From NCBI GenBank assembly GCA_910577495.1, contig CAJTML010000095.1:1-8316 (forward strand): a stretch of 8,316 nt of DNA. The letters run 5' to 3'. The notes under the pieces were generated by a model. It did no database searches. It was not told where the DNA came from and worked only from the letters and a program-made list of their open reading frames with translations. The stretch is from an uncultured Eggerthellaceae bacterium. Its GTDB lineage: Bacteria > Actinomycetota > Coriobacteriia > Coriobacteriales > Eggerthellaceae. Made by a program: the position numbers and the translations under genes. Of this stretch, positions 1-6,575 are shown one piece after another (position 1 is the stretch's first letter; each line of letters starts with the position of its first letter).

Positions 1-2
1 AG

Positions 3-1055
3 AGCCGCGGCAATGGCGTGGATCCCATCAAGTTGATGGTGGACTACGGTGCTGATGGCATGAGGTTTGGTTTGCTCATGCAGGTAACGGGCGCTCAGGA
101 TCTCAAGTTTGACGAAGATAAGCTCTTGAGCAGCCGAAACTTCGCCAATAAGATTCGCAATGCTGCACGTTTTGTCATCATGAACTTAGATGGCTATGAT
201 CAGGGAGATCCTGATCCGCGCACGCCTGCTGATAAGTGGATTTTCAGCCGCTTGGCGCACTTGGTTGCCAAGCTTGATGGCTGCTATGAAAACTTTGAAT
301 TTGGCGAAATCACGCGTGAGCTCAATGCGTTTTTCTGGAACGAATTCTGCGACTGGTATATTGAATTCTCCAAGGCGCGCTTAAATGGCTCTGCTGAGGA
401 TCGTGCAATTTGTCAGCGCAATTTGGCGTTTGTGCTGGATCAGTCGTTGCGTCTGTTGCATCCCATTATGCCGTTTGTCACTGAAGAGATTTACCAAGAG
501 CTGCCCATCAAGAAAGACTCGCAGTATCTCATCGGTGCCGCATGGCCGGATGCCGAGGCGCTTGCATCCTATATTGATCCTGAGGCTGAGCGCGCCATTG
601 AGATGGTGTGTGAAGTGGTATCAGCAATTCGCTCAACACGTGCACGCTATGGTATTTCGCCTAAGACCGAGCTTGATGTAGTTGTAAAGGCCGAGACGGC
701 TGATGTTGAGCTCTTGGAAGCACAGCGCGAGCTGATTGAGAGCATGGGCAACACGTCATCGTTGCTGCTTGATGCCGAGGCGCAAAAGCCTGCTGAGTCA
801 AGCGTAGTTTTGGCATCGGGTCTTGAGGTCTATCTGGTCTTGAGCGGTTTGGTTGACTTTGATGCCGAGCGCGCTCGTTTGCAAAAAGAGCTGGATAAGC
901 TTGCTAAAGACGCTCAGAAGTTTGAGAAAAAGCTCTCAAATCCGGTCTTTTTGGCAAAGGCCGCGCCTGAGATTGTTGAGAAAGACACGGCTAAGTTGGC
1001 AGAGATCAAAGATCAACTTGCTCGTGTACAGACGCAGTTGGAAGAGCTGCCATAG
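3..1055 (+). CDS. valS: Valyl-tRNA synthetase, C-terminal part (5' end outside window)
   Basis: Class I aminoacyl-tRNA synthetase that charges tRNA-Val in the cytoplasm; about 350 C-terminal residues are visible of a family usually near 880-900. The frame is open from base 3 and begins SRGNGVDP, where the first Ser is the last residue of the KMSKS ATP-binding loop; the GTG at 18 is internal and is not a start. The end of the catalytic fold (DYGADGMRFGLL) is followed by the helical anticodon-binding domain (about residues 45-230), with ADKWIFSRL, FWNEFCDWYIEFSKARL and LLHPIMPFVTEEIYQ. The last 65 or so residues are rich in Lys, Glu and Ala and form the coiled-coil tRNA-binding arm typical of ValRS, including LSNPVFLAKAAPEIVEKD. 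The stop is TAG. The ybjQ-like gene starts 42 bases later with no terminator between, so they may be co-transcribed. The KMSKS context and C-terminal arm exclude IleRS and LeuRS. Confidence 0.97.
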   Translation, partial: SRGNGVDPIKLMVDYGADGMRFGLLMQVTGAQDLKFDEDKLLSSRNFANKIRNAARFVIMNLDGYDQGDPDPRTPADKWIFSRLAHLVAKLDGCYENFEFGEITRELNAFFWNEFCDWYIEFSKARLNGSAEDRAICQRNLAFVLDQSLRLLHPIMPFVTEEIYQELPIKKDSQYLIGAAWPDAEALASYIDPEAERAIEMVCEVVSAIRSTRARYGISPKTELDVVVKAETADVELLEAQRELIESMGNTSSLLLDAEAQKPAESSVVLASGLEVYLVLSGLVDFDAERARLQKELDKLAKDAQKFEKKLSNPVFLAKAAPEIVEKDTAKLAEIKDQLARVQTQLEELP

Positions 1056-1082
1056 TTCGTTAAGTTCGGCTCAACGCGCTTG

Positions 1083-1089
1083 AGAGGAG
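1083..1089 (+). promoter_or_regulatory. Shine-Dalgarno that sets the ybjQ start
   Basis: AGAGGAG lies 8 bases before GTG 1098. The longer in-frame TTG at 1080 would place this motif inside the coding region and leave the gene without an upstream ribosome site. A weak 5-bp hairpin (CTCAA at 1070-1074 with TTGAG at 1080-1084) overlaps its 5' edge; I attach no function to it. Confidence 0.7.
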
Positions 1090-1097
1090 TTCGCGAA

Positions 1098-1424
1098 GTG
1101 ATTACGACAACGACGAATACCGTAGATGGATACCGCGTGACGGGGTATTACGGCATCGTGTTTGGTGAGGTCATAACAGGCATCAACTTCTTGAAAGACT
1201 TCGGCGCTGGTATTCGCAATATTGTAGGTGGCAGAAGTCAAGGCTACGAAGAAGAGCTGTTGCGTGCTCGCCAAGAAGCGCTGGATGAGATGCAACAGCG
1301 TGCTGCAGCCATGGGCGCCCACGCGATCATCGGCGTTGATATGGATTATGAGGTGCTCGGTCAAGGCAACATGCTTATGGTGACTGCCTCGGGTACTGCA
1401 GTTACGTTAGAGCCGCTATCGTAG
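1098..1424 (+). CDS. YbjQ/UPF0145 family protein
   Basis: Small soluble protein of the YbjQ_1/UPF0145 family, 108 residues from GTG 1098, close to the usual length of about 107. Family hallmarks are visible along its whole length: a TT-rich N-terminus, [14 protein letters not shown], the central [13 protein letters not shown] followed by GYEEEL, the helix [29 protein letters not shown], and the C-terminal [11 protein letters not shown]. Family members are described as putative heavy-metal-binding proteins forming ring-like oligomers, but no biochemical role is settled and this sequence has no Cys or His cluster that would prove metal binding. The gene sits 42 bp after valS and about 130 bp before a zinc-ribbon membrane protein gene. 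The frame can be extended upstream to TTG 1080, but the ribosome-binding site supports GTG 1098. The family call is firm; the function is unknown. Confidence 0.92.
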   Translation: MITTTTNTVDGYRVTGYYGIVFGEVITGINFLKDFGAGIRNIVGGRSQGYEEELLRARQEALDEMQQRAAAMGAHAIIGVDMDYEVLGQGNMLMVTASGTAVTLEPLS

Positions 1425-1459
1425 TATTTATGAGGTCTGACGCGTTATATCAGCATCTT

Positions 1460-1468
1460 TGTTATAAT
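1460..1468 (+). promoter_or_regulatory. Extended -10 promoter for the zinc-ribbon membrane protein gene
   Basis: TGTTATAAT is a perfect extended -10 element: TG at 1460-1461 and TATAAT at 1463-1468. There is no good -35 at standard spacing; the nearest TTGACA-like match (CTGACG, 1437-1442) is 20 bases upstream, which an extended -10 can tolerate. A start near 1475 would give a leader of about 80 bases before ATG 1555. This separates the downstream gene from the valS-ybjQ unit, although no clear terminator is seen after ybjQ. The sequence match is strong; activity is inferred. Confidence 0.6.
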
Positions 1469-1554
1469 GTCTGACCGTGCATATACAGCGTGATGGCTAA
1501 GAGTTGTCGCACTGGATATGATAATTGCAAGGTATGTATGAGTGAGAGGTTACT

Positions 1555-2061
1555 ATGCAAGAGCTAATTGCCCAACTTTGGACACCTGAGCTTCAAGCAG
1601 CACTGACCGTTGTATTGGTTGTTTTAGTTATCTTATACGTGTTGTCAGTCATCTGGGTTGTTCGTGATGCCTATTTGCGCGGATCATATTGGTATGTATG
1701 GGCAATTGTTGCATTGGTGCCTTTTATTGGTGTGATTGCATATTGCCTGCTTCGCCCGCCGCTGTTGCAAATTGACAAGGATGAGCAAGAACTTGAGATT
1801 GCGCTCAAGCAGCGTGAACTGATGAAATATGGCGAATGCGCAAGCTGTGGCTATCCGGTGGAATCTGACTACGTCATCTGCCCAAATTGCCACTCACGCC
1901 TGAAAAACCTCTGCTCAACGTGTAATCATGCGCTGGATCCGACGTGGACGGTATGCCCGTATTGTGCACAGCCCGTAGGTTCTGCCCCGCGTACGCGTCG
2001 CAGCGCTTCTGCAGATCGAACTCATCAGCCGCACCAAGCGGCCACGCCTCGTTCTCGCTAA
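1555..2061 (+). CDS. Membrane-anchored double zinc-ribbon protein
   Basis: Protein of 168 residues and unknown function. Two hydrophobic helices (about 17-36 and 47-66) are linked by a short WVVRDAYLRGSYW segment; this half, including VPFIGVIAYCLLRPP, resembles the PLDc_N type of two-helix membrane anchor. A charged linker (73-92) follows. Then come four CxxC pairs at C95/C98, C109/C112, C120/C123 and C134/C137, which fit two tandem treble-Cys zinc ribbons (double zinc ribbon, DZR-like). The last 25 or so residues are basic and Ser/Pro/His-rich and probably disordered. With the short interhelix loop outside, the ribbons would lie in the cytoplasm, as the positive-inside rule also suggests. 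The start ATG has GAGAGG at 1544-1549, 5 bases upstream. The gene has its own extended -10 promoter and is followed by a terminator, so it looks monocistronic. It could tether a protein or nucleic acid partner to the membrane; no partner is shown here. Confidence 0.85.
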   Translation: MQELIAQLWTPELQAALTVVLVVLVILYVLSVIWVVRDAYLRGSYWYVWAIVALVPFIGVIAYCLLRPPLLQIDKDEQELEIALKQRELMKYGECASCGYPVESDYVICPNCHSRLKNLCSTCNHALDPTWTVCPYCAQPVGSAPRTRRSASADRTHQPHQAATPRSR

Positions 2062-2107
2062 TAGAAGCACGTTGTTTGTGACGTTGCTCTGTTACTTTTG
2101 AACTGCG

Positions 2108-2138
2108 AAGCCGCCTTGCGAGAGGCGGCTTTGTTGTT
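2108..2138 (+). terminator. Rho-independent terminator upstream of thrS
   Basis: A 9-bp stem (2108-2116 with 2123-2131, core AGCCGCCT/AGGCGGCT) has a 6-base loop TGCGAG and is followed by a T-rich tail, TTTGTTGTT. It lies 46 bases after the zinc-ribbon gene stop and 56 bases before the thrS start. The simplest reading is the end of the zinc-ribbon transcript. If the thrS promoter lay upstream of it, it would instead act as an attenuator, but no T-box or antiterminator sequence is present. Confidence 0.8.
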
Positions 2139-2193
2139 ACCTACCCAAACTGCAGGCGCTTTGTACGCGCCCGGCAAAAGAAAGGAAAGATGT

Positions 2194-4110
2194 ATGAAAG
2201 TAGTTCTACCCGACGGATCATCCAAGGAACTTGAAGCTGGATCAACGGTTGGTGACGTTGCCGCTTCAATTGGTGCCGGCTTAGCGAAAGCTGCGCTCGG
2301 TGGAAAGATTGATGGCGAATTCGCCGATCTGACCATTGTTGTGCCTGATGGTTCACAGGTTGAGATAATCACCGAAAAGAGTCCAGAAGCACTGGGTATC
2401 ATGCGTCACTCAACGGCACATGTTATGGCTGAGGCTGTGCAAGAGCTGTTCCCGGGTGCACAAATTGGATTTGGTCCGCAAACTGAAGATGGCTTTTTCT
2501 ATGACTTCGCACTGCCTCGCGCCATCTCAACGGAGGATTTCGCCGCCATTGAGGCGCGTATGGCTGAGATTATTGCACGTGATGAGCCCTTTGTTCGAGA
2601 AGTGGTTTCTCGCGACGAAGCGAAAGAGATTTTCGCTGATCAGCGCTTGAAGCTGGAACACATTGATGATTTGCCCGAAGACGAAGAGATTATCATTCGC
2701 CGTCACGGCAACTTCGTTGATCTCTGCTCAGGAGCGCATATGCCCTCAGCTGGCAAAATTGGTGCGTTTAAGCTCATGAAGACGGCAGGTGCGTATTGGA
2801 AAGGTGACTCTGACAACGAGATGCTCACCCGTATTTATGGCACCGCATTTTTCAAGAAGAGTGATCTGGAAGAATACCTGCACAACCTTGAGGAAGCTGA
2901 AAAGCGAGACCATCGCAAGCTTGGCAAGGAGCTGGGCATTTATATGATGGATCCGATGGCCGGCGTTGGTTTGCCGATGTATCTTCCCAAGGGTGCTCGT
3001 GTTATTCGCACCCTGCAAGAGTGGCTGCGCCGTGACCTGTATGATCGCGGATACGAAGAAGTTATTACGCCTCATATCTACAATGCTGATGTGTGGAAGA
3101 CCTCAGGCCATTATGGCTTCTATCACGACAACATGTACTTCTTCGAGATCAACGAGGGTACTGATGATGAGCCGCGCATGAGCGAATATGGCGTAAAGCC
3201 GATGAACTGCCCGGGTCACGTAATGCTGTACAAAAACGAGCTGCATTCATACCGTGACTTGCCGCTTCGCTACTTTGAGTTTGGTACGGTATATCGTCAT
3301 GAGATGTCAGGCGTGGTTCATGGTCTTTTGCGGGCTCGTGGCTTTACGCAGGACGACGCGCACGTATTCTGCACCAAAGATCAGGTTGTAGATGAAGTGG
3401 TGGCCATTCTTGATCTGGTTGATCACATCATGTCTACCTTCGGATTTGAGTACGAAGCTGAAATTTCAACGCGTCCGGAAAAATCAATCGGTACTGATGA
3501 GATGTGGGAGCATGCTACCAACTCACTGAAAGAGGCATGTGAGCGTCATAATCTTGATTACGAAATCAACGAAGGTGACGGTGCGTTCTACGGTCCAAAG
3601 ATTGACATCAAGGTAAAGGATGCCATTGGCCGTACGTGGCAATGCTCCACGGTGCAGGTTGACTTCAACATGCCTGAGCGTTTTGGTTTGACGTATCGCA
3701 CCGAAGAAAATACCGAAGAGCGTCCGTGGATGTTGCATCGTGCAATCTTTGGTTCTATCGAGCGCTTCTTGGGTATCCTGATTGAGCACTACGCAGGTGC
3801 GCTGCCGCTGTGGTTGTCACCGGTGCAGGTCATCATTTTGCCGATTGCTGATAGGCACATTGGTGCTGCGGCAGACTTACAGAAGCTCATCAAGGATGCT
3901 GGTGGTCGTGCTGAAATCTATGACCAAAACGAGCCGATGCGCGTTAAGATCGCAAAAGCACAGTCGCAAAAAGTGCCGTACATGGTTGTCATTGGTGACA
4001 AGGAAGTTGAAGACGGCACCGTGAGCGTTCGTGATCGCCATGAGGGTGATCTGGGCTCGTGGCCAGTTGAGAAGCTGCTTGAAGTTATCTCAGACGCAGC
4101 CCTGAACTAG
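2194..4110 (+). CDS. thrS: Threonyl-tRNA synthetase
   Basis: Class II synthetase that charges tRNA-Thr and edits Ser-tRNA-Thr; complete at 638 residues, against about 640 for the family. Domains in order: TGS (1-60); the editing domain (about 61-225) with HxxxH at H72/H76 and C178/H182; the catalytic core (about 245-540); and the anticodon-binding domain (about 541-638). The core contains zinc ligands C339 (MNCPGH), H390 (QDDAH) and H515 (MLHRAIFGS), motif 2 (YRHE...RARGFTQDDAH) and motif 3 (GSIERFLGILIEH). All editing and catalytic residues I can place are intact. The start is ATG 2194, with AAAGGAAAG upstream, giving the normal N-terminus MKVVLPDG; the frame is open to 2098, but that extension would translate the terminator hairpin. 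The gene is bracketed by two hairpin terminators, so it probably forms its own transcript. I could not identify its promoter with confidence. Confidence 0.98.
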   Translation: MKVVLPDGSSKELEAGSTVGDVAASIGAGLAKAALGGKIDGEFADLTIVVPDGSQVEIITEKSPEALGIMRHSTAHVMAEAVQELFPGAQIGFGPQTEDGFFYDFALPRAISTEDFAAIEARMAEIIARDEPFVREVVSRDEAKEIFADQRLKLEHIDDLPEDEEIIIRRHGNFVDLCSGAHMPSAGKIGAFKLMKTAGAYWKGDSDNEMLTRIYGTAFFKKSDLEEYLHNLEEAEKRDHRKLGKELGIYMMDPMAGVGLPMYLPKGARVIRTLQEWLRRDLYDRGYEEVITPHIYNADVWKTSGHYGFYHDNMYFFEINEGTDDEPRMSEYGVKPMNCPGHVMLYKNELHSYRDLPLRYFEFGTVYRHEMSGVVHGLLRARGFTQDDAHVFCTKDQVVDEVVAILDLVDHIMSTFGFEYEAEISTRPEKSIGTDEMWEHATNSLKEACERHNLDYEINEGDGAFYGPKIDIKVKDAIGRTWQCSTVQVDFNMPERFGLTYRTEENTEERPWMLHRAIFGSIERFLGILIEHYAGALPLWLSPVQVIILPIADRHIGAAADLQKLIKDAGGRAEIYDQNEPMRVKIAKAQSQKVPYMVVIGDKEVEDGTVSVRDRHEGDLGSWPVEKLLEVISDAALN

Positions 4111-4174
4111 GCTGTAGCGCCGATTGCTTCGCCGCAAGGTAGCTTGTCGTATGTAGGCGACACACTGTAAACAA

Positions 4175-4214
4175 AAAGCCGTCCCGTTTAGTGAGCGGGG
4201 CGGCTTTGTTGTTT
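4175..4214. terminator. Bidirectional terminator between thrS and the convergent dehydrogenase gene
   Basis: A 12-bp stem (4175-4186 with 4196-4207, one G-U wobble) has a 9-base loop TTTAGTGAG. On the plus strand it is followed by TTTGTTGTTT. On the minus strand the complement gives a run of five T, so it can stop both thrS and the minus-strand gene ending at 4256. It lies 64 bases beyond the thrS stop. Confidence 0.9.
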
Positions 4215-4255
4215 CAGGGCGAATACGCTGTGGGGCGCTCGTGAAAAGCAAGCGC

Positions 4256-4894
4256 TTACGCCATCAAAAGTGCTTCCTCAATGGGGGTTTGTCCTTGGCA
4301 CATAGTGATGACCTTTTTGTATGTAGCGGGCATGTCCATGCACTCAGCAAGCGTTTGTGCAACGTCTTCAAGCGCGTTTTGACCCATGGCGGGCGGGTTG
4401 ACCTGGATAAGACCCGTGCCTGGCTCTTCGCTCAAATAGCTTGCCTGAAGAATCGTGTAGTTCAAATCCGTGTTGTGGATGAGCCATTCGTCTGCAAAAT
4501 ATTTCGCCACATAGTAGTCAGCTAGTGAGGCGAAGTCGGGATTGTCCTGCCACACCTCTGGCTTGGTTGCATCAAACGAGCTCAGCATAATGAAGCGCTT
4601 GATGCCAGCAAGCTCGCATGCTTTCATCAACGAGACGGCGCCGAATGCGTCAACTTGCAGTAGGTCTTTGCCGCGAGATCCAGCTACAAAATACACAGCG
4701 TCGGCGTCTTTAAGGGAGTAGACCATCGTCTTTGCGGGAGCTTTGAGGTCAAATTCGACGGGAAATACCTTGTCAGATGCTGAGACCGCCTCAGGATGAC
4801 GCGATGCTGCAATAACGTTAACGCCACGCTTTACAAGATCGGCGGTAAGGAGTTTGCCAATGCGTCCGCTGGCTCCTGTGATAAATGCTTTCAT
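4256..4894 (-). CDS. Atypical SDR / NAD(P)-binding protein
   Basis: Rossmann-fold oxidoreductase-like protein of 212 residues from ATG 4894, matching the NAD(P)H-binding/atypical short-chain dehydrogenase group (NmrA/YhfK-like). The N-terminal beta-alpha-beta carries the nucleotide motif TGASGRIG (residues 6-13). AASRHPEA after strand 2 has an Arg that would favour NADP(H). LKDADAVYFVAGSRG and FIMLSSFDA are typical family strands, and Y127xxxK131 (in DYYVAKYFADE) matches the catalytic Tyr-Lys spacing. The substrate is unknown; members range from true reductases to redox sensors. An in-frame ATG three codons upstream (4903) is only 2 bases from the AAAGGA ribosome site (4906-4911 on the complement), whereas ATG 4894 has 11, so I prefer the latter. 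The antiporter gene lies 138 bp upstream on the same strand; the gap has no clear promoter or terminator, so co-transcription is possible but unproven. Confidence 0.88.
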   Translation of the reverse strand: MKAFITGASGRIGKLLTADLVKRGVNVIAASRHPEAVSASDKVFPVEFDLKAPAKTMVYSLKDADAVYFVAGSRGKDLLQVDAFGAVSLMKACELAGIKRFIMLSSFDATKPEVWQDNPDFASLADYYVAKYFADEWLIHNTDLNYTILQASYLSEEPGTGLIQVNPPAMGQNALEDVAQTLAECMDMPATYKKVITMCQGQTPIEEALLMA

Positions 4895-5032
4895 GATTCT
4901 CATAATCCTTTCGCCATCAATAATTCTGCATACTCATACACCTATACCCTGATGAGGGGCGAATGAGAAGCCTCAAGTACCGATAGCTAAAGAGCTGTTT
5001 GAAAGACGTTGCTGCATTGTTAGGTGATGGGC

Positions 5033-6427
5033 TTACGTATTCTTTTTTGACGACGAGGTTATGAGTTCGGCAATCTGGGCATCGCTCAGTCCGAGGCGTT
5101 TGCCGCGCGTAATGGCGGCTTCGCGCAAATGCTTGCGTCGCAAATCGCGCTCCTGACGATACAAGGTGCGCTCGCGCGCGCGGTGTTCGCGAATAATGTG
5201 GGGTGTCGCTTTAGGATTCGCATAAATCTGCTTTGCGGCTTTAATGGGCTCAGCATTAATGGTACGCATGACCAGTTGCGCCAGAATAGGCATAATCAAC
5301 ACGGTGATACCACCCGCTGCAACCAGCACCGAAGCGGTAGTTTGACTCATGGCTCCGACGTTTACCGCAACAGCGGTTACGGCAACGATGAGCGGAAGTG
5401 CGGTGGTGCAATAGAGTGCCACGGTGATGCACTCATTGGGAGAAAGTGGCTCAGCGTGTTTGTCGGTTCTGAGCGAAATGATGATCGGTAACGTGCGGAC
5501 AAACAAAAGCAACACAATGAACTCTACCAGCAACAGCGGCTGCTCCGTGATGGCAGTAATGTCAATTTTTGCACCTGAGACAATAAAGAAGAGGGGAATA
5601 AAGAAGCCATACGCAAGCGACGTGAGCTTTGTCTCAAGGACGGGACTATCATCAACAATGATATAGCGTAAAACGAAGCCGGCGGCAAAAGCACCCAATA
5701 CGATATCGAGCTTAAAGACTGCTGAGAGTGCGGTGAGGCACACGAGCAGCACAATCACGCCACGTACCATCATTTGGGAGTTTGTATTGGCGTTGCGCTC
5801 AATGAAGCCAAATATCTTGCTGCCTGCTTTTCGCGCATGTTTTGGGATGATGCCCGCTACGACTGCTATGGCAATAAAGCCAAGCAGGATGAGGATGCTT
5901 TGCCAACTTGCGCGGGTTGAGAGCAGAAGCGTCATAGCAATGACAGGGCAGAGCTCACCCCAGGTGCCATAAGCAAGCACCGCATCTCCGATGCGGGTGT
6001 TGAGGAGGTGTCGCTCTTGCAAAATGGGCAGAAGTGTCCCCAATGCGGTGGTGGTGAGCGCAATGGCAACCGCAATGCCATCAATGTGGCGCGCGGAAAA
6101 GGTTGGCCAAATGATGACCACTAAAAAGGCAAGTGCCAACGTGACGAACCAGGTCAACAGGCCACGCTTGCCTTCGTGTCCCGTGAGGTTGTGTGGGTTG
6201 ATTTCAAATCCTGCCAGCAAGAATAAAAACGCCAAACCTAAATCCGAAAGAAGCGCAATGGAGTCAGTTGTTTGAATCCAGCCTGCAACAAATGGCCCTA
6301 AGAGTGTGCCAGCAATCAAGAGAAAGACCGTTTCGGATAGAGGTCTCCCCGGAATTGACTGCACGATCAGCGGGCACAAAAATGCTACGATGCTGATAGT
6401 GGCAAGCGATATGAGATCGACGGTCAT
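5033..6427 (-). CDS. CPA2-type cation:proton antiporter (Na_H_exchanger family)
   Basis: Polytopic inner-membrane antiporter expected to exchange K+ or Na+ for protons; 464 residues from ATG 6427. I count about 12-13 hydrophobic segments between residues 5 and 390. Family landmarks are AGTLLGP (39-45), LFLLAGFEINP (68-78), FAAGFVLR (247-254) and FIPLFFIVSGAKID (276-289). TM5 reads GDAVLAYGTWGELCPVIAMT (148-167), with Glu158 where KefC-like proteins have an Asp. After the last helix comes a soluble tail of about 70 residues, highly charged (REHRARERTLYRQERDLRRKHLRE), with no TrkA-N domain, unlike KefB/KefC. The start was chosen because the AAGAG-like site is 8 bases before ATG 6427; the frame is open to 6505, but the extra 26 residues have no ribosome site and look unlike a first helix. 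It is divergent from a K+ channel gene. The ion selectivity cannot be read from the sequence. Confidence 0.9.
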   Translation of the reverse strand: MTVDLISLATISIVAFLCPLIVQSIPGRPLSETVFLLIAGTLLGPFVAGWIQTTDSIALLSDLGLAFLFLLAGFEINPHNLTGHEGKRGLLTWFVTLALAFLVVIIWPTFSARHIDGIAVAIALTTTALGTLLPILQERHLLNTRIGDAVLAYGTWGELCPVIAMTLLLSTRASWQSILILLGFIAIAVVAGIIPKHARKAGSKIFGFIERNANTNSQMMVRGVIVLLVCLTALSAVFKLDIVLGAFAAGFVLRYIIVDDSPVLETKLTSLAYGFFIPLFFIVSGAKIDITAITEQPLLLVEFIVLLLFVRTLPIIISLRTDKHAEPLSPNECITVALYCTTALPLIVAVTAVAVNVGAMSQTTASVLVAAGGITVLIMPILAQLVMRTINAEPIKAAKQIYANPKATPHIIREHRARERTLYRQERDLRRKHLREAAITRGKRLGLSDAQIAELITSSSKKNT

Positions 6428-6575
6428 TGATTCGACTCTTTTCTGTAAAAAATCGATAATCATTCGCGTTATATAATGACAGAGACTAAGACGAAAAGTG
6501 ACCACGAAGCGCTTTGAAAGAGAGTTGTTGAGCGAATGAACGCTTCAAGTTACGCATGATCAAAGGATGTGCGCG
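6428..6575. promoter_or_regulatory. Divergent intergenic region between antiporter and K+ channel genes
   Basis: These 148 bases must carry promoters for both directions. On the plus strand TATAAT at 6472-6477 is a perfect -10 for the channel gene but has no clear -35; on the minus strand the overlapping TATATA (6475-6470) could serve the antiporter. The two candidates therefore overlap. A hexamer inverted repeat (GAAGCG 6506-6511 and CGCTTC 6541-6546) lies in the channel leader. Bases 6441-6480 are AT-rich. These are sequence matches only. Confidence 0.4.
6562..6567 (+). promoter_or_regulatory. Shine-Dalgarno that sets the K+ channel start
   Basis: AAAGGA is 8 bases before GTG 6576. The in-frame ATG at 6567 overlaps the last base of this motif, so it could not be served by it, and nothing purine-rich lies at a workable distance upstream. 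Confidence 0.6.

Noticed and set aside
18..1055. A complete gene starting at GTG 18
   Set aside because: The frame is open upstream and reads SRGNG, the end of the KMSKS loop, so this is the interior of valS.
1071..1364. Minus-strand open frame of 97 codons antisense to ybjQ
   Set aside because: It lies wholly across a clear conserved family protein on the other strand and resembles nothing; a shadow frame.
1435..1475. Direct repeat GTCTGAC at 1435-1441 and 1469-1475 flanking the extended -10
   Set aside because: Seven bases repeated once is expected by chance; no symmetry or regulator gene supports an operator.
1517..1522. Second possible -10 (TATGAT) in the leader of the zinc-ribbon gene
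   Set aside because: It has no -35 and no TG extension, and the TGTTATAAT upstream is far better.
4145..4162. Inverted repeat TGTCG/CGACA downstream of thrS
   Set aside because: A 5-bp stem with an 8-base loop and no T-tail, next to a much stronger terminator; most likely chance.
4895..5032. Possible promoter or MerR-type operator between the antiporter and dehydrogenase genes
   Set aside because: TTGAGG and TATAGG on the minus strand are 24 bases apart, too far even for MerR-type spacing, and no dyad lies between them.
5129..6275. Several plus-strand open frames of 79-120 codons within the antiporter gene
   Set aside because: They are antisense to a well-conserved membrane protein; their Arg/Ser/Asn-rich, low-sense composition is typical of shadow frames.
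6449..6467. Fur-box-like sequence around GATAATCATT between the antiporter and channel genes
   Set aside because: Only about 13 of 19 positions match the Fur consensus by eye, the second half is poor, the stretch is AT-rich, and neither neighbour is an iron gene.
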